64,000 bases of DNA, taken from Pseudomonas violetae. GTDB taxonomy: Bacteria; Pseudomonadota; Gammaproteobacteria; Pseudomonadales; Pseudomonadaceae. The stretch is from contig NZ_JAKNRW010000002.1 in assembly GCF_023072615.1 (NCBI RefSeq), forward strand, positions 310,001-374,000, written 5' to 3'. The notes beneath the pieces are model-generated. The model saw only the letters and a program-made list of their open reading frames with translations. It had not been told where the DNA came from and searched no databases. Positions 10,119-18,736 of the stretch are shown in pieces (the stretch's first letter is position 1; each line of letters starts with the position of its first letter). A program made the position numbers and the translations under genes.

Positions 10119-11012
10119 ATGCGTTTACGTCATATCGAAGTCATCCAGGCGCTGTTGCAGACCGGTCATCTAGGCACTGCGGCCGAATGGCTGCAGTTGC
10201 CAGTGGCCGAGGTCGAAAGCACCCTGCGCGACGCCGAGGAACAGTTGGGCTTCATGCTGTTTTCCAGCGTGCGTGGCCGCCTGCATGCCACGCGTGAAGC
10301 GCGGGAGTTGCAGATTGAAATTGCCCACGTGTATGAAGCGCTTGAACCAGTCCAGCGACTGGCCAGCAGCCTCAAGCAGTATCAGGCCCCCCCACTGCGA
10401 ATCATCTGCACTGCGCCTCTGGCGCACAAGCTATTGCCGCACAGCATTGCCGCCCTGCGCCGCCGCCTACCCGACACTCCTTGTACACTCCTGACTCAGC
10501 CGACCCGCGACATCGTCAAGAGCCTGCTCCTGCGCGAAGCCGACCTGGGCCTGAGCCTGCACGACCCGGACCATGGCGATATCGATTGCCAGACGATCGC
10601 CCAAGGCAAGATCCAGCTGCTGGCACCCCATGGCTGGCTGCAACCCAAGCAGAAATACATCTCACTGCAGGACCTGGCAGGCCAGTCGATGATAGGCCTG
10701 GAGGATCATGACCCGCTGAGCCCGACGCTGGAGAACAAACTGCACGCCCTGCGCCCGGCACCAGTCATACATACCCGGGTGCAGACGCACCAGATGATGC
10801 GCAGCATGGTCGAAGCGGGGGAAGGCCTGGCACTGGTTGATCCATTCACCGCCCTGGGTGCCAGGACCGCCGAACTGGACGCCTGCCCGCTGGCACCTGC
10901 GGTACCGATCAGCCTGTATGCCCTGAGCCTGAAGAACGCCGAGCCATCACCGGCAGCTCAGGCCCTGCTGGATATCATCACGGAACAAGCCGCGGCGATG
11001 TTGGCGAACTGA
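10119..11012 (+). CDS. LysR family transcriptional regulator
   Basis: DNA-binding regulator of 297 residues. The N-terminal helix-turn-helix spans about residues 1-60 (LRHIEVIQALLQTGHLGTAA and following), and the periplasmic-binding-protein-like effector domain covers about 90-290. Ligand and targets are unknown. It ends a few bases from the convergent GNAT gene, with which it overlaps by about 35 bases at the 3' ends. The ribosome site before the ATG is weak. Confidence 0.88.
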   Translation: MRLRHIEVIQALLQTGHLGTAAEWLQLPVAEVESTLRDAEEQLGFMLFSSVRGRLHATREARELQIEIAHVYEALEPVQRLASSLKQYQAPPLRIICTAPLAHKLLPHSIAALRRRLPDTPCTLLTQPTRDIVKSLLLREADLGLSLHDPDHGDIDCQTIAQGKIQLLAPHGWLQPKQKYISLQDLAGQSMIGLEDHDPLSPTLENKLHALRPAPVIHTRVQTHQMMRSMVEAGEGLALVDPFTALGARTAELDACPLAPAVPISLYALSLKNAEPSPAAQALLDIITEQAAAMLAN

Positions 11013-11610
11013 GCGGCATGACCAAAGGATCATCAAACAGTCGATACCAGAACAAAGCCACCTCGGCAGTGTTGGGGTCGATGCCACGATAGCGCAGGTA
11101 ATCGATCCCTCCGACCACGTACCCGCAGCGTTCGTAGAGTCGACAGGCGCCAAGGTTGTTGTTCTGGGTTTCGAGCATGATGCCTGGCAGTTTCTTTTTT
11201 CTCGTCCAGAATTGCGCTATATCCAGCAGGGCCTTGGCCACCCCGTGGCGGCGCGCCGGTGCGTGCACCGCCAGTTCGTCGATATGGGCGAAACCGTTCC
11301 AGTTGGTACTGACCACCAGGTGGCCCACAGGCTCATCGTCCAGGTAAGCCATGAACACCGCGCTGTCGGCCGCATCGCGAAAACTGCTGAACTCTTCAGG
11401 GTCTATTCCGTAGCACTTTCGATACGGCGTGATTGGCGTCACGCACCACTGGCCCACTGGCTTGCCGATTTCGGCGGCAACATAAGCCGTGACTTCGAAA
11501 CTGAAATCGCTGCCCCAGATATAGGCGGCAAATCCATTGTCGGCGACTCGTATCGACAGCCCTGGGTATTTCGGATTCATAACCGGTTGCATACTGGGAA
11601 AGGTCCTCAT
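10978..11610 (-). CDS. GNAT family N-acetyltransferase
   Basis: Acetyl-CoA-dependent acetyltransferase of about 210 residues. The acetyl-CoA loop is recognisable in the ELAVHAPARRHGVAKALLD stretch (R/Q-x-x-G-x-A type) near residue 125, followed by LETQNNNLGACRLYERCGY, the usual motif B. The overall pattern resembles streptothricin-type acetyltransferases. The ATG at 11610 overlaps the ldcA stop by four bases, suggesting translational coupling; ATG 11592 is an alternative start with a GAGG 12 bases upstream. The acceptor substrate is unknown; a polyamine is possible from context only. Confidence 0.8.
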   Translation of the reverse strand: MRTFPSMQPVMNPKYPGLSIRVADNGFAAYIWGSDFSFEVTAYVAAEIGKPVGQWCVTPITPYRKCYGIDPEEFSSFRDAADSAVFMAYLDDEPVGHLVVSTNWNGFAHIDELAVHAPARRHGVAKALLDIAQFWTRKKKLPGIMLETQNNNLGACRLYERCGYVVGGIDYLRYRGIDPNTAEVALFWYRLFDDPLVMPLSSPTSPRLVP

Positions 11611-13862
11611 TCCTTGATGCAATCGACGGTGTAGTGCCGTCCACTGCCCTCATCTTCGTGTTGCAAGCCATGCACATCGGCGACAAAGCCCGGGAAGCTG
11701 CTGTCGAATGTGCGGGCAAATGCCAGGTAATCGATGATCGAACGGGTGGCGTCGGTAAAACGCTCGCCAGGCATGATCAGCGGAATTCCCGGCGGATAGG
11801 GTACCAGCATCACGGCAGCGATCCGCCCATCCAGGGCATCGATCGACACCGCTTCAACGTCGCCGCGCACCAGGTGATCATAGGCGTCAGACGGCTTCAT
11901 GGCGATTTGTGGCAGTACCGTGTACATGCGCTTGAGATGTTTGGCCGTGGCGTTGCTGCGGTAGCAGGCGTGCAACTGGTCGCACAGGTCACGCAACCCC
12001 ATGCCCCGATAGCGGCCGACATCCTCTTGCGCTACGCATGGCAGGCAGCTCGCCAAACTGACGTTGGCATCGTAGCTGCGCTTGAACTCCAGTAATTCAG
12101 TGAGCAAGGTGCTCCATTTGCCCTTGGTAATACCCATGGAAAACAGCACAAGGAATGAATACAGCCCGGTCTTTTCCACCACCAGGCCGCGCTCCCAGAG
12201 GAATTTGCTGACCACCGCCGCCGGAATCCCGCGCTCGCTCAAGGCACCTCCCGCCGTGAGACCGGGCATCACCAGGGTGACCTTGATCGGGTCGAGCAGT
12301 ACGTAATCGTCGGTCACTCCGCCAAATCCGTGCCAGTCGGCCTCTGGCTGCAGCAACCAGTCTTCGGTGACTACCTGCTTGATGCCTTCCACTGACGGCG
12401 GCTGCCAGATCGAAAACCACCAATCATCGGCGGCGATGTGCTGGCGCAGATTGGCCAGGGCGCGCCGAAAACTCAGGGCCTCATCGAACATTTCCTGCAG
12501 CAAAGACCGACCCGACGGCCCTTCCATCATCGCCGACGCGACATCCAGCGAGGCAATGATGCTGTACTGCGGCGAAGTGGAGATATGCATCATAAAGGCT
12601 TCATTGAAGCGGTCACGGTCCAGTTGGCGGGCGCCGCCATCCTGCACATGAATCATTGAGGCCTGGCTGAAGGCCGCCAGCAGCTTATGGGTGGAATGGG
12701 TGGTGAATACCAGCGGGCTGTCCTCGCTGCGCGAGGTTCCCATGCCGTAGCGTCCGGCGAAGAACTCGTGGAAGGCTGCATAGGCGTACCAGGCCTCGTC
12801 AAAATGCAACACCTCGACGCTGTTGCCCAAGCTCTGCTTGATCAGTTCGGCGTTGTAGCAAAGGCCGTCGTAGGTCGAATTGGTCACCACCGCAAGTTTG
12901 ACCTTGGGCGCCCGCCCTTTGGTCAAAGGACTGGCATCGATCTTCGCCTGAATCGTTTCGCGGCTGAATTCGCTCAAGGGAATCGGGCCGATAATGCCCA
13001 GCTCATTGCGTTCCGGGCACAGGTACAGCGGAATGGCTCCGGTCATGATGATCGAATGCAGTACCGACTTGTGACAGTTACGGTCCACCAGTACCAGGTC
13101 ATCCCGTGCGACCATCGAATGCCAGACGATCTTGTTGGCGGTGGACGTGCCGTTGATGACGAAGAAGGTGTGATCGGCACCGAAGTTACGTGCTGCACGC
13201 GCCTCGGCTTCAGCCAAGGGGCCGGTGTGGTCCAGCAGGGAACCCAGCTCGGGCACCGACACCGACAGGTCCGAACGCAGGGTGTTTTCCCCAAAAAACT
13301 GATGAAACGCCTGCCCTACCGGACTTTTGTGATAGGCCACGCCACCGCCATGCCCTGGGGTATGCCACGAATAATTGGAGTCGGCCGTATGCTGCACCAG
13401 CGCCTTGAAGAACGGAGGCAACAGACCATCAAGGTATTTGCGAGCCGCACGGGCTACCTGGCGGGCCAGGAATGGCACGGTGTCTTCGAACAGATACAAA
13501 ATGCCACGGAGCTGGTTGAGCTCGGCCATGGCATCGGCCGGGGCGTTTTCCAGGGTCACCTGTTCACCGAGGGCAAAGATTGGCAGATCCGGCGCTCGAA
13601 TCCGGGCGAGCCCGATCAGTTCGGCCATATTCTGTAACAAATGTGAATTGGCGCTGGCGTCCTCACTGGCGATCAACATGCAGGAAAGACCGTGATGGGT
13701 CGAGGCGACCAGGCGCCCCTCGACGTAGTCCATCGCCGAGACAATGCTGAAGCCTTCCTGCTCCAACTCCCGGGCGATGCCGCGCACCCGATCACCCGCG
13801 ACGGTGTCGGCCTTGATGTCGCGATGAACGATCAGTACCGGGAATTTCAAGTCTTTATACAT
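11607..13862 (-). CDS. ldcA: Lysine decarboxylase LdcA (Orn/Lys/Arg decarboxylase, fold-type I PLP)
   Basis: PLP enzyme of 751 residues that decarboxylates lysine to cadaverine. Residues 1-130 form the response-regulator-like wing domain; the PLP domain follows, with HTPGHGGG near 167, the Asp/His substrate site FDEAW near 354, and the PLP lysine K393 in STHSTHK. The sequence agrees along its whole length with what I recall of P. aeruginosa LdcA, which serves the arginine-responsive lysine catabolic route. The GNAT gene overlaps its stop. Confidence 0.93.
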   Translation of the reverse strand: MYKDLKFPVLIVHRDIKADTVAGDRVRGIARELEQEGFSIVSAMDYVEGRLVASTHHGLSCMLIASEDASANSHLLQNMAELIGLARIRAPDLPIFALGEQVTLENAPADAMAELNQLRGILYLFEDTVPFLARQVARAARKYLDGLLPPFFKALVQHTADSNYSWHTPGHGGGVAYHKSPVGQAFHQFFGENTLRSDLSVSVPELGSLLDHTGPLAEAEARAARNFGADHTFFVINGTSTANKIVWHSMVARDDLVLVDRNCHKSVLHSIIMTGAIPLYLCPERNELGIIGPIPLSEFSRETIQAKIDASPLTKGRAPKVKLAVVTNSTYDGLCYNAELIKQSLGNSVEVLHFDEAWYAYAAFHEFFAGRYGMGTSRSEDSPLVFTTHSTHKLLAAFSQASMIHVQDGGARQLDRDRFNEAFMMHISTSPQYSIIASLDVASAMMEGPSGRSLLQEMFDEALSFRRALANLRQHIAADDWWFSIWQPPSVEGIKQVVTEDWLLQPEADWHGFGGVTDDYVLLDPIKVTLVMPGLTAGGALSERGIPAAVVSKFLWERGLVVEKTGLYSFLVLFSMGITKGKWSTLLTELLEFKRSYDANVSLASCLPCVAQEDVGRYRGMGLRDLCDQLHACYRSNATAKHLKRMYTVLPQIAMKPSDAYDHLVRGDVEAVSIDALDGRIAAVMLVPYPPGIPLIMPGERFTDATRSIIDYLAFARTFDSSFPGFVADVHGLQHEDEGSGRHYTVDCIKE

Positions 13863-13987
13863 GGGGCTCAGAATCCTGAGGCGGCAGGCCTGGGCCTGCC
13901 AATCTCCTCAGGGTAGAGGGTTGGAGCGGATGTGGCGAGTGGGAATGCCCTGAAATGGGTCATTGGGTCGGGGATCATCGGAGATCA

Positions 13988-14048
13988 AAAGATCGCAGCC
14001 TCGTTTCTCTCGACAGCGCCTACGGAGTGAAACGAGGCTGCGATCTTT
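13988..14048. repeat. Perfect 20-bp inverted repeat (GGCTGCGATCTTT family)
   Basis: Arms at 13988-14007 and 14029-14048 are exact reverse complements over 20 bases, with a 21-base loop. The arms carry the AAAGATCGCAGCC core of the second dispersed repeat family. The element lies between dnaQ and ldcA, which run in the same direction, so it can act as a hairpin terminator or processing site after dnaQ. Confidence 0.85.
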
Positions 14049-14055
14049 CCCGGAT

Positions 14056-14814
14056 CTACGCCGAAGCCTCGGCCTCAACCATCTGCTGCCACAACGAAGG
14101 AGCCCCGGCCGCCTTTGCTATCGCTTCCAACCGCGCAACGTGCTGGGCCAGATCGTCCTCGCTGGCGCGGATGATTCGGGTTCGCGGACGATCGACCGGC
14201 AGGCGGCGTATTTCGGTAGCCGAATTATCTGCGCCTTCACCCGAACCATTGCCATCGGAGGCGTTACCGGCCAGGGACAAGCTGGTCTGGCCACCTGTCA
14301 TGGTCAGGTAGACGTCCGCCAGGATCTCGGAGTCGAGCAAGGCGCCGTGCAGCTCACGGCCCGAGTTGTCGACGCCATAGCGCTTGCACAGGGCATCCAG
14401 GCTGTTGCGCTGTCCCGGGTGACGCCCCCGGGCCATCATCAGGGTGTCGAGAATCGAGCAATGTTTCGTGATGTCTGCGCGATCGTGCTGGCCCATCAGG
14501 GCGAATTCGTTGTTGATGAAGCCAACGTCGAACGCCGCGTTATGGATGATCAGTTGCGCGCCCTTGATGAATTCGAAGAACTCATCGGCCACTTCATTGA
14601 AGCGCGGCTTGCCCACCAGAAATTCGTTGGTGATACCGTGGACGCCAATGGCGCCTTCGTCACTCTCGCGATCAGGTTGCAGATAGACGTGGAAATGCCG
14701 GCCGGTCAGGCGCCGACCGAGCAACTCGACACAGCCGATTTCGATAATCCGGTGGCCATCGGTCACCGGCATGCCGGTGGTTTCGGTATCGAGTACAACG
14801 GATCTGGTTGCCAT
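14056..14814 (-). CDS. dnaQ: DNA polymerase III epsilon subunit (3'-5' proofreading exonuclease)
   Basis: Proofreading subunit of the replicative polymerase, 252 residues. The DEDDh exonuclease motifs are all present: Exo I DTETTG near residue 9, Exo II HNAAFDVGFINNE near 96, and Exo III HGALLDSEILADVY near 155-168. The C-terminal tail (about 180-252) is the variable linker and alpha-binding segment. It lies downstream of rnhA on the same strand, the standard gammaproteobacterial pairing, but here with 92 bases between. Confidence 0.96.
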   Translation of the reverse strand: MATRSVVLDTETTGMPVTDGHRIIEIGCVELLGRRLTGRHFHVYLQPDRESDEGAIGVHGITNEFLVGKPRFNEVADEFFEFIKGAQLIIHNAAFDVGFINNEFALMGQHDRADITKHCSILDTLMMARGRHPGQRNSLDALCKRYGVDNSGRELHGALLDSEILADVYLTMTGGQTSLSLAGNASDGNGSGEGADNSATEIRRLPVDRPRTRIIRASEDDLAQHVARLEAIAKAAGAPSLWQQMVEAEASA

Positions 14815-14906
14815 CAGTGCTCAGCTCTCAACGGGTCGATCTTGAAAAAGCGCGAATGTTAACACGCTGGCGGATTCCATAGAGAACACGGGAAGGTGCA
14901 GCGCTT

Positions 14907-15359
14907 TTAAGCTTGTTTGTAGCCGCGCACTTCATCGACACCACGGTTGGCCAACTGGTCCGCCCGCTCGTTGCCATGATGGCCGATGTGCCCACGTACC
15001 CATTTCCAGGTGACATTGTGGCGATTGACCTGCTCATCCAGCAGCTTCCACAGGTCGGCGTTTTTTACCGGTTCTTTAGCCGCCGTCTTCCAGCCCCGCT
15101 TTTTCCAGTTGTCCATCCATTCGTTGATGCCTTTCATCACATACTGCGAGTCGGTCACCAGCAGCACGTCGCAGGCGCGCTTCAGTTCTTCAAGGCCACG
15201 GATCGCCCCCATCAACTCCATGCGATTGTTGGTGGTGTTGGCTTCGCCACCCCAGAGTTCCTTTTCAACGCCCTTGCACACCAGCAATGCACCCCAGCCG
15301 CCTGGGCCCGGATTGCCCTTACAGGCGCCGTCGGTGAAGAGTTCTACGCTATCGCTCAT
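14907..15359 (-). CDS. rnhA: Ribonuclease HI
   Basis: Cuts the RNA strand of RNA-DNA hybrids. At 150 residues it has normal length. The four acidic catalytic residues are visible in order: Asp in [11 protein letters not shown] (residue 10), Glu in NRMELMGAI (about 48), Asp in [10 protein letters not shown] (about 70) and Asp in NERADQLAN (about 134). The basic handle region [15 protein letters not shown] is also present. An AAAGG sequence precedes the ATG. It is followed by dnaQ. Confidence 0.97.
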   Translation of the reverse strand: MSDSVELFTDGACKGNPGPGGWGALLVCKGVEKELWGGEANTTNNRMELMGAIRGLEELKRACDVLLVTDSQYVMKGINEWMDNWKKRGWKTAAKEPVKNADLWKLLDEQVNRHNVTWKWVRGHIGHHGNERADQLANRGVDEVRGYKQA

Positions 15360-15451
15360 GCCAACCTTTCCAGAAAAATGCCGTGGCTCGCCGATCCGTG
15401 ATCGACGATGCCCGAGGCCGGGGTTGACCCGACCGGGAATAAAGGAGTGTG

Positions 15452-16210
15452 TTACGGTTCGATGCGGCGACGGTTGACCTTGGCCATCGGCAACGGAATC
15501 AACTTGCCCATGGGCTCGCGGCGCTCCTGGCGCAGGGGGCGCAAACCGACCACGATCTTGCGTGCCACCAGTAAATAGAAGCCGCCACCGGATAATTGCC
15601 AGTCACCGGCCTTGCGTTCCCAACCGGCAAGACGGGTCTGCCATGCCGGGGAAGCAAGCGGCGGACGATAGCACCCGAAGCGACGTTTCTCCAGCGCAAA
15701 ACCCAGCAGGTTCAACCAGTCTCCAACCCGCGAAGGCGATATGCAGCGGGCCTTGCGCAAGCCGTCATGGGCGAACACATGCCGCAAACCCCAAGTGCTC
15801 CAGGGGTTGATGCCGATGATCAGCAGATGCCCCCCCGGCCGCACGCTGCTGGCGGCCTCACGCAATAAACCGTGAGGCGACAGGCAGAAATCCAGCCCAT
15901 GCTGCAGCACCACCACGTCGGCGGCATGTTCACTCAATGGCCAGGCCTGCTCCTCGCAGACGATCTCCACCCCTGGCAGCGGCGCGCCCAGGCGTACATT
16001 GCGCTGCACTTGCGGAGCCGATGGAGGCGTTTCAGCCGACGGGCCGTAGTGCACCAGGTACCCACCAAAGAAGCGCGCCAGCTCGTCTTCGAGCATGCGC
16101 CGCTCTTCATCAAGGAGAAATTGCCCAATCGGGCCTGACAGCCATTCACGGGCTGCGCTGATCAAATCCAGCCAGTCAGGATCAGCCTGAGCGAACGCTT
16201 TATCGGTCAT
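15452..16210 (-). CDS. Class I SAM-dependent methyltransferase
   Basis: Protein of 252 residues. A Rossmann-type methyltransferase domain lies around residues 65-170 ([15 protein letters not shown], then [12 protein letters not shown], then [16 protein letters not shown]), matching the UbiE/methyltransferase-11 group. The glycine-rich motif I is weakly conserved. I chose ATG 16210 because GGAGAA lies four to nine bases upstream; a TTG at 16222 is unlikely. It sits beside rnhA and divergent to gloB, the same order as in other pseudomonads. Substrate unknown. Confidence 0.85.
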   Translation of the reverse strand: MTDKAFAQADPDWLDLISAAREWLSGPIGQFLLDEERRMLEDELARFFGGYLVHYGPSAETPPSAPQVQRNVRLGAPLPGVEIVCEEQAWPLSEHAADVVVLQHGLDFCLSPHGLLREAASSVRPGGHLLIIGINPWSTWGLRHVFAHDGLRKARCISPSRVGDWLNLLGFALEKRRFGCYRPPLASPAWQTRLAGWERKAGDWQLSGGGFYLLVARKIVVGLRPLRQERREPMGKLIPLPMAKVNRRRIEP

Positions 16211-16275
16211 TGCATTCTCCAACGCGCCAGGAAGTTCTAAGATGCGCCAATGTTTTCCGCTTGGCGAATCCGACG

Positions 16276-17043
16276 ATGATACAGATCAGTGCCCTGCCTG
16301 CCTTTACCGACAACTACATCTGGTTGTTACAAGACCACAGTACCCAGCGGTGCGCCGTGGTCGACCCCGGTGACGCCGCGCCCGTAGAGGCCTGGCTTGC
16401 GGCCCGTCCGGGCTGGGTGTTGAGCGATATCCTGATCACCCATCACCACCATGATCACGTCGGCGGCGTGGAAATACTCAAGAGAGCGACAGACGCGACT
16501 GTCTACGGCCCCGCCAGCGAACACATTCCGGCGCGTGACGTGGCGCTCAAGGACAACGACCGGATCAGCGTGCTGGGCTGGGAGTTCGATGTATTTGCCG
16601 TTCCGGGCCATACTCTGGGGCACATTGCCTTCTACCATCATGGCCTTCTGTTCTGCGGCGACACCCTGTTTGCTGCCGGATGCGGGCGTCTGTTCGAGGG
16701 CACGCCGCAGCAAATGTATACCTCCCTGACCCGGCTTGCAGCCCTTCCCGAGGATACGCTGGTGTATTGCACCCATGAATATACCCTGAGCAATCTGCGG
16801 TTCGCCGTGGCAGTCGAGCCCGGCAATTCTGACACTGTCGAACGCCTGGCCAAAGTCAGGCAAATGCGCGAAGCCGGGATCATGACGCTGCCCTCGACAT
16901 TGGCCCTGGAAAAGCTCACCAACCCCTTCTTGCGTGCCGGCGAAACATCTATTAAACAAAAAGTGGACGAACGGAGCGGCACCGACAACAGCAGTCCGAG
17001 TGCGGTCTTTGCTGCCCTGCGTGCCTGGAAAGACAAGTTCTAG
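16276..17043 (+). CDS. gloB: Hydroxyacylglutathione hydrolase (glyoxalase II)
   Basis: Hydrolyses S-lactoylglutathione to lactate and glutathione, the second step of methylglyoxal detoxification. The protein has 255 residues starting [16 protein letters not shown]. The binuclear metal motif THHHHDH is at residues 55-61, with further ligands in VPGHTLGH and FCGDTLF. The C-terminal substrate-binding part is complete. The frame opens upstream, but ATG 16276 fits the family. It is divergent to the methyltransferase gene, with 65 bases between. Confidence 0.95.
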   Translation: MIQISALPAFTDNYIWLLQDHSTQRCAVVDPGDAAPVEAWLAARPGWVLSDILITHHHHDHVGGVEILKRATDATVYGPASEHIPARDVALKDNDRISVLGWEFDVFAVPGHTLGHIAFYHHGLLFCGDTLFAAGCGRLFEGTPQQMYTSLTRLAALPEDTLVYCTHEYTLSNLRFAVAVEPGNSDTVERLAKVRQMREAGIMTLPSTLALEKLTNPFLRAGETSIKQKVDERSGTDNSSPSAVFAALRAWKDKF

Positions 17044-17142
17044 GGAGGCTGCTCGGCGGCACAGAAATTCTGAATGGTTGACCTCGGGGGGTGTGCTTTC
17101 TAGAATCGCCCGACATTTTTGCCCGGAACTTACTTCCAGCCA

Positions 17143-18573
17143 ATGTCGTCATCTATTCGTAAGTCCATCAATTCAGACGCATTGACCCGCCTGGCTCAAG
17201 CCATCGCGGTGGCTGTGTCCGCCACCCTGGCGGGCTGTTCAAGCCATATGCCGCAAACCGAAGCGACACACACCCCCAACATCGCCGCTCGAGCCAAGCA
17301 GAAGCCTGTCTGGCTCAGCGAAAAACCTGTTCCGCAAATACCGCAGGACGTCTGGGAGCGCATGCGCCAGGGCTTCCAGCTGCAGGACAGCCTGGGAGTG
17401 AACCCGCGCATCGAGCAACAGCGCCTGTGGTTCGCGAGCAATCCGTCGTTCCTTGAAAATGCCGGCGAACGCGGCAGCCTCTACATTCATTACATCGTCG
17501 AACGCCTGGAAGAACGCAACATGCCGCTGGAACTGGCGCTGTTGCCAGTGATCGAGAGCGCCTATAACCCGATGGCCTATTCCCGGGCTAACGCGGTGGG
17601 GCTTTGGCAGTTCATTCCCTCCACCGGGCGTTACTTCAACCTGCGCCAGACCCAGTTCTACGATGGGCGCCGCGATATCACCGCTTCGACCACCGCAGCG
17701 ATGGACTACCTGACCCGCCTGCACGACATGTTCAATGGCGACTGGCTGCTGGCCCTGGCGGCCTATAATGCAGGCGAAGGCACAGTCAGCCGAGCGATCG
17801 AGCGCAACGAGAAGCTGGGCCTGCCAACCGATTACTGGAACCTGCCACTGCCGGCCGAAACCCAGGCGTACGTGCCCAAGCTACTCGCGCTGTCGCAGGT
17901 GGTACTGACACCTGAAGCCTACGGGGTGAACCTCAACCCGATCGCCAACGAACCGTACTTCCAGGTCGTCGAGATCAACCAGCGCATGGACCTGTCCAAG
18001 GTCGCTGCAGTGGCCAACATCGATGAAGACGAGCTGTTCCAGCTCAACCCGGCGTTCAAGCAGCGCACCACCCTCGACGGCCCCCAGCATTTGCTGGTAC
18101 CCACTTCGAAGGCGCAATTGCTGACCACCAGTCTGTCGACCATGCGCCCTGAAGAGCTGATCAGCAAGCGGCCGCTCAAGCCGGTGTTCGAGGGTGCCAA
18201 CACACCCGCCATTGCTGGCGCAAAGCGTTCCTACCGGGTCAAGCGCGGCGATAACCTGGGCACCATTGCCCGGGCCCATAACGTCCAGGTCAAGGACCTG
18301 CAGCACTGGAACAAACTGACCGGCCAGAACCTCAAGGTCGGCCAGACGCTGGTCATGCGGGACACCACCAAGCGCAGCGCCGGACGCGTCAGCACGGTAG
18401 TCGCCGCCAACACCAAGAAGCAGCAGACCAAGTACAAGGTCAAGCAAGGGGACTCGCTGTACATGGTCGCCAAGCGCTTCAACGTCGAGATGCAGCACCT
18501 CAAACGCTGGAACCCACGCGTCGGTCAGGCGCTCAAGCCTGGTCAGATGCTGACGGTCTACTCGCCGCACTAA
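17143..18573 (+). CDS. mltD: Membrane-bound lytic murein transglycosylase D
   Basis: Outer-membrane lipoprotein of 476 residues that cleaves peptidoglycan glycan strands. The lipobox LAGC ends at Cys32. The SLT domain covers about 115-230, with the catalytic Glu138 in PVIESAYNP and the conserved GLWQFIPSTGRYF and AYNAGEGTV motifs. Two LysM repeats follow (about 370-412 and 433-475). ATG 17143 fits the signal peptide; an earlier in-frame TTG at 17119 does not. A strong terminator follows directly. Confidence 0.95.
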   Translation: MSSSIRKSINSDALTRLAQAIAVAVSATLAGCSSHMPQTEATHTPNIAARAKQKPVWLSEKPVPQIPQDVWERMRQGFQLQDSLGVNPRIEQQRLWFASNPSFLENAGERGSLYIHYIVERLEERNMPLELALLPVIESAYNPMAYSRANAVGLWQFIPSTGRYFNLRQTQFYDGRRDITASTTAAMDYLTRLHDMFNGDWLLALAAYNAGEGTVSRAIERNEKLGLPTDYWNLPLPAETQAYVPKLLALSQVVLTPEAYGVNLNPIANEPYFQVVEINQRMDLSKVAAVANIDEDELFQLNPAFKQRTTLDGPQHLLVPTSKAQLLTTSLSTMRPEELISKRPLKPVFEGANTPAIAGAKRSYRVKRGDNLGTIARAHNVQVKDLQHWNKLTGQNLKVGQTLVMRDTTKRSAGRVSTVVAANTKKQQTKYKVKQGDSLYMVAKRFNVEMQHLKRWNPRVGQALKPGQMLTVYSPH

Positions 18574-18577
18574 AAAC

Positions 18578-18603
18578 AGCCCCTGAATTCAGGGGCTTTT
18601 TTT
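18578..18603 (+). terminator. Rho-independent terminator of mltD
   Basis: Perfect GC-rich stem AGCCCCTGAA/TTCAGGGGCT with almost no loop, followed by seven T residues, starting five bases after the mltD stop. Confidence 0.93.
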
Positions 18604-18736
18604 GCCTGCTACTCTGAGGTCAACTGTGGCGCCCTATCAACAACAAATTGCGCATTAACTCCTATCTTTTTCCTGCCCGGACAAGCTGTTACTGTACGGC
18701 CCTTAAAGCCCAAGCCGCCTGGATCGGATCTCTGAC

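Noticed and set aside
12687-13637. 316-codon forward-strand frame opposite ldcA
   Set aside because: Antisense shadow; no ribosome site and no family resemblance.
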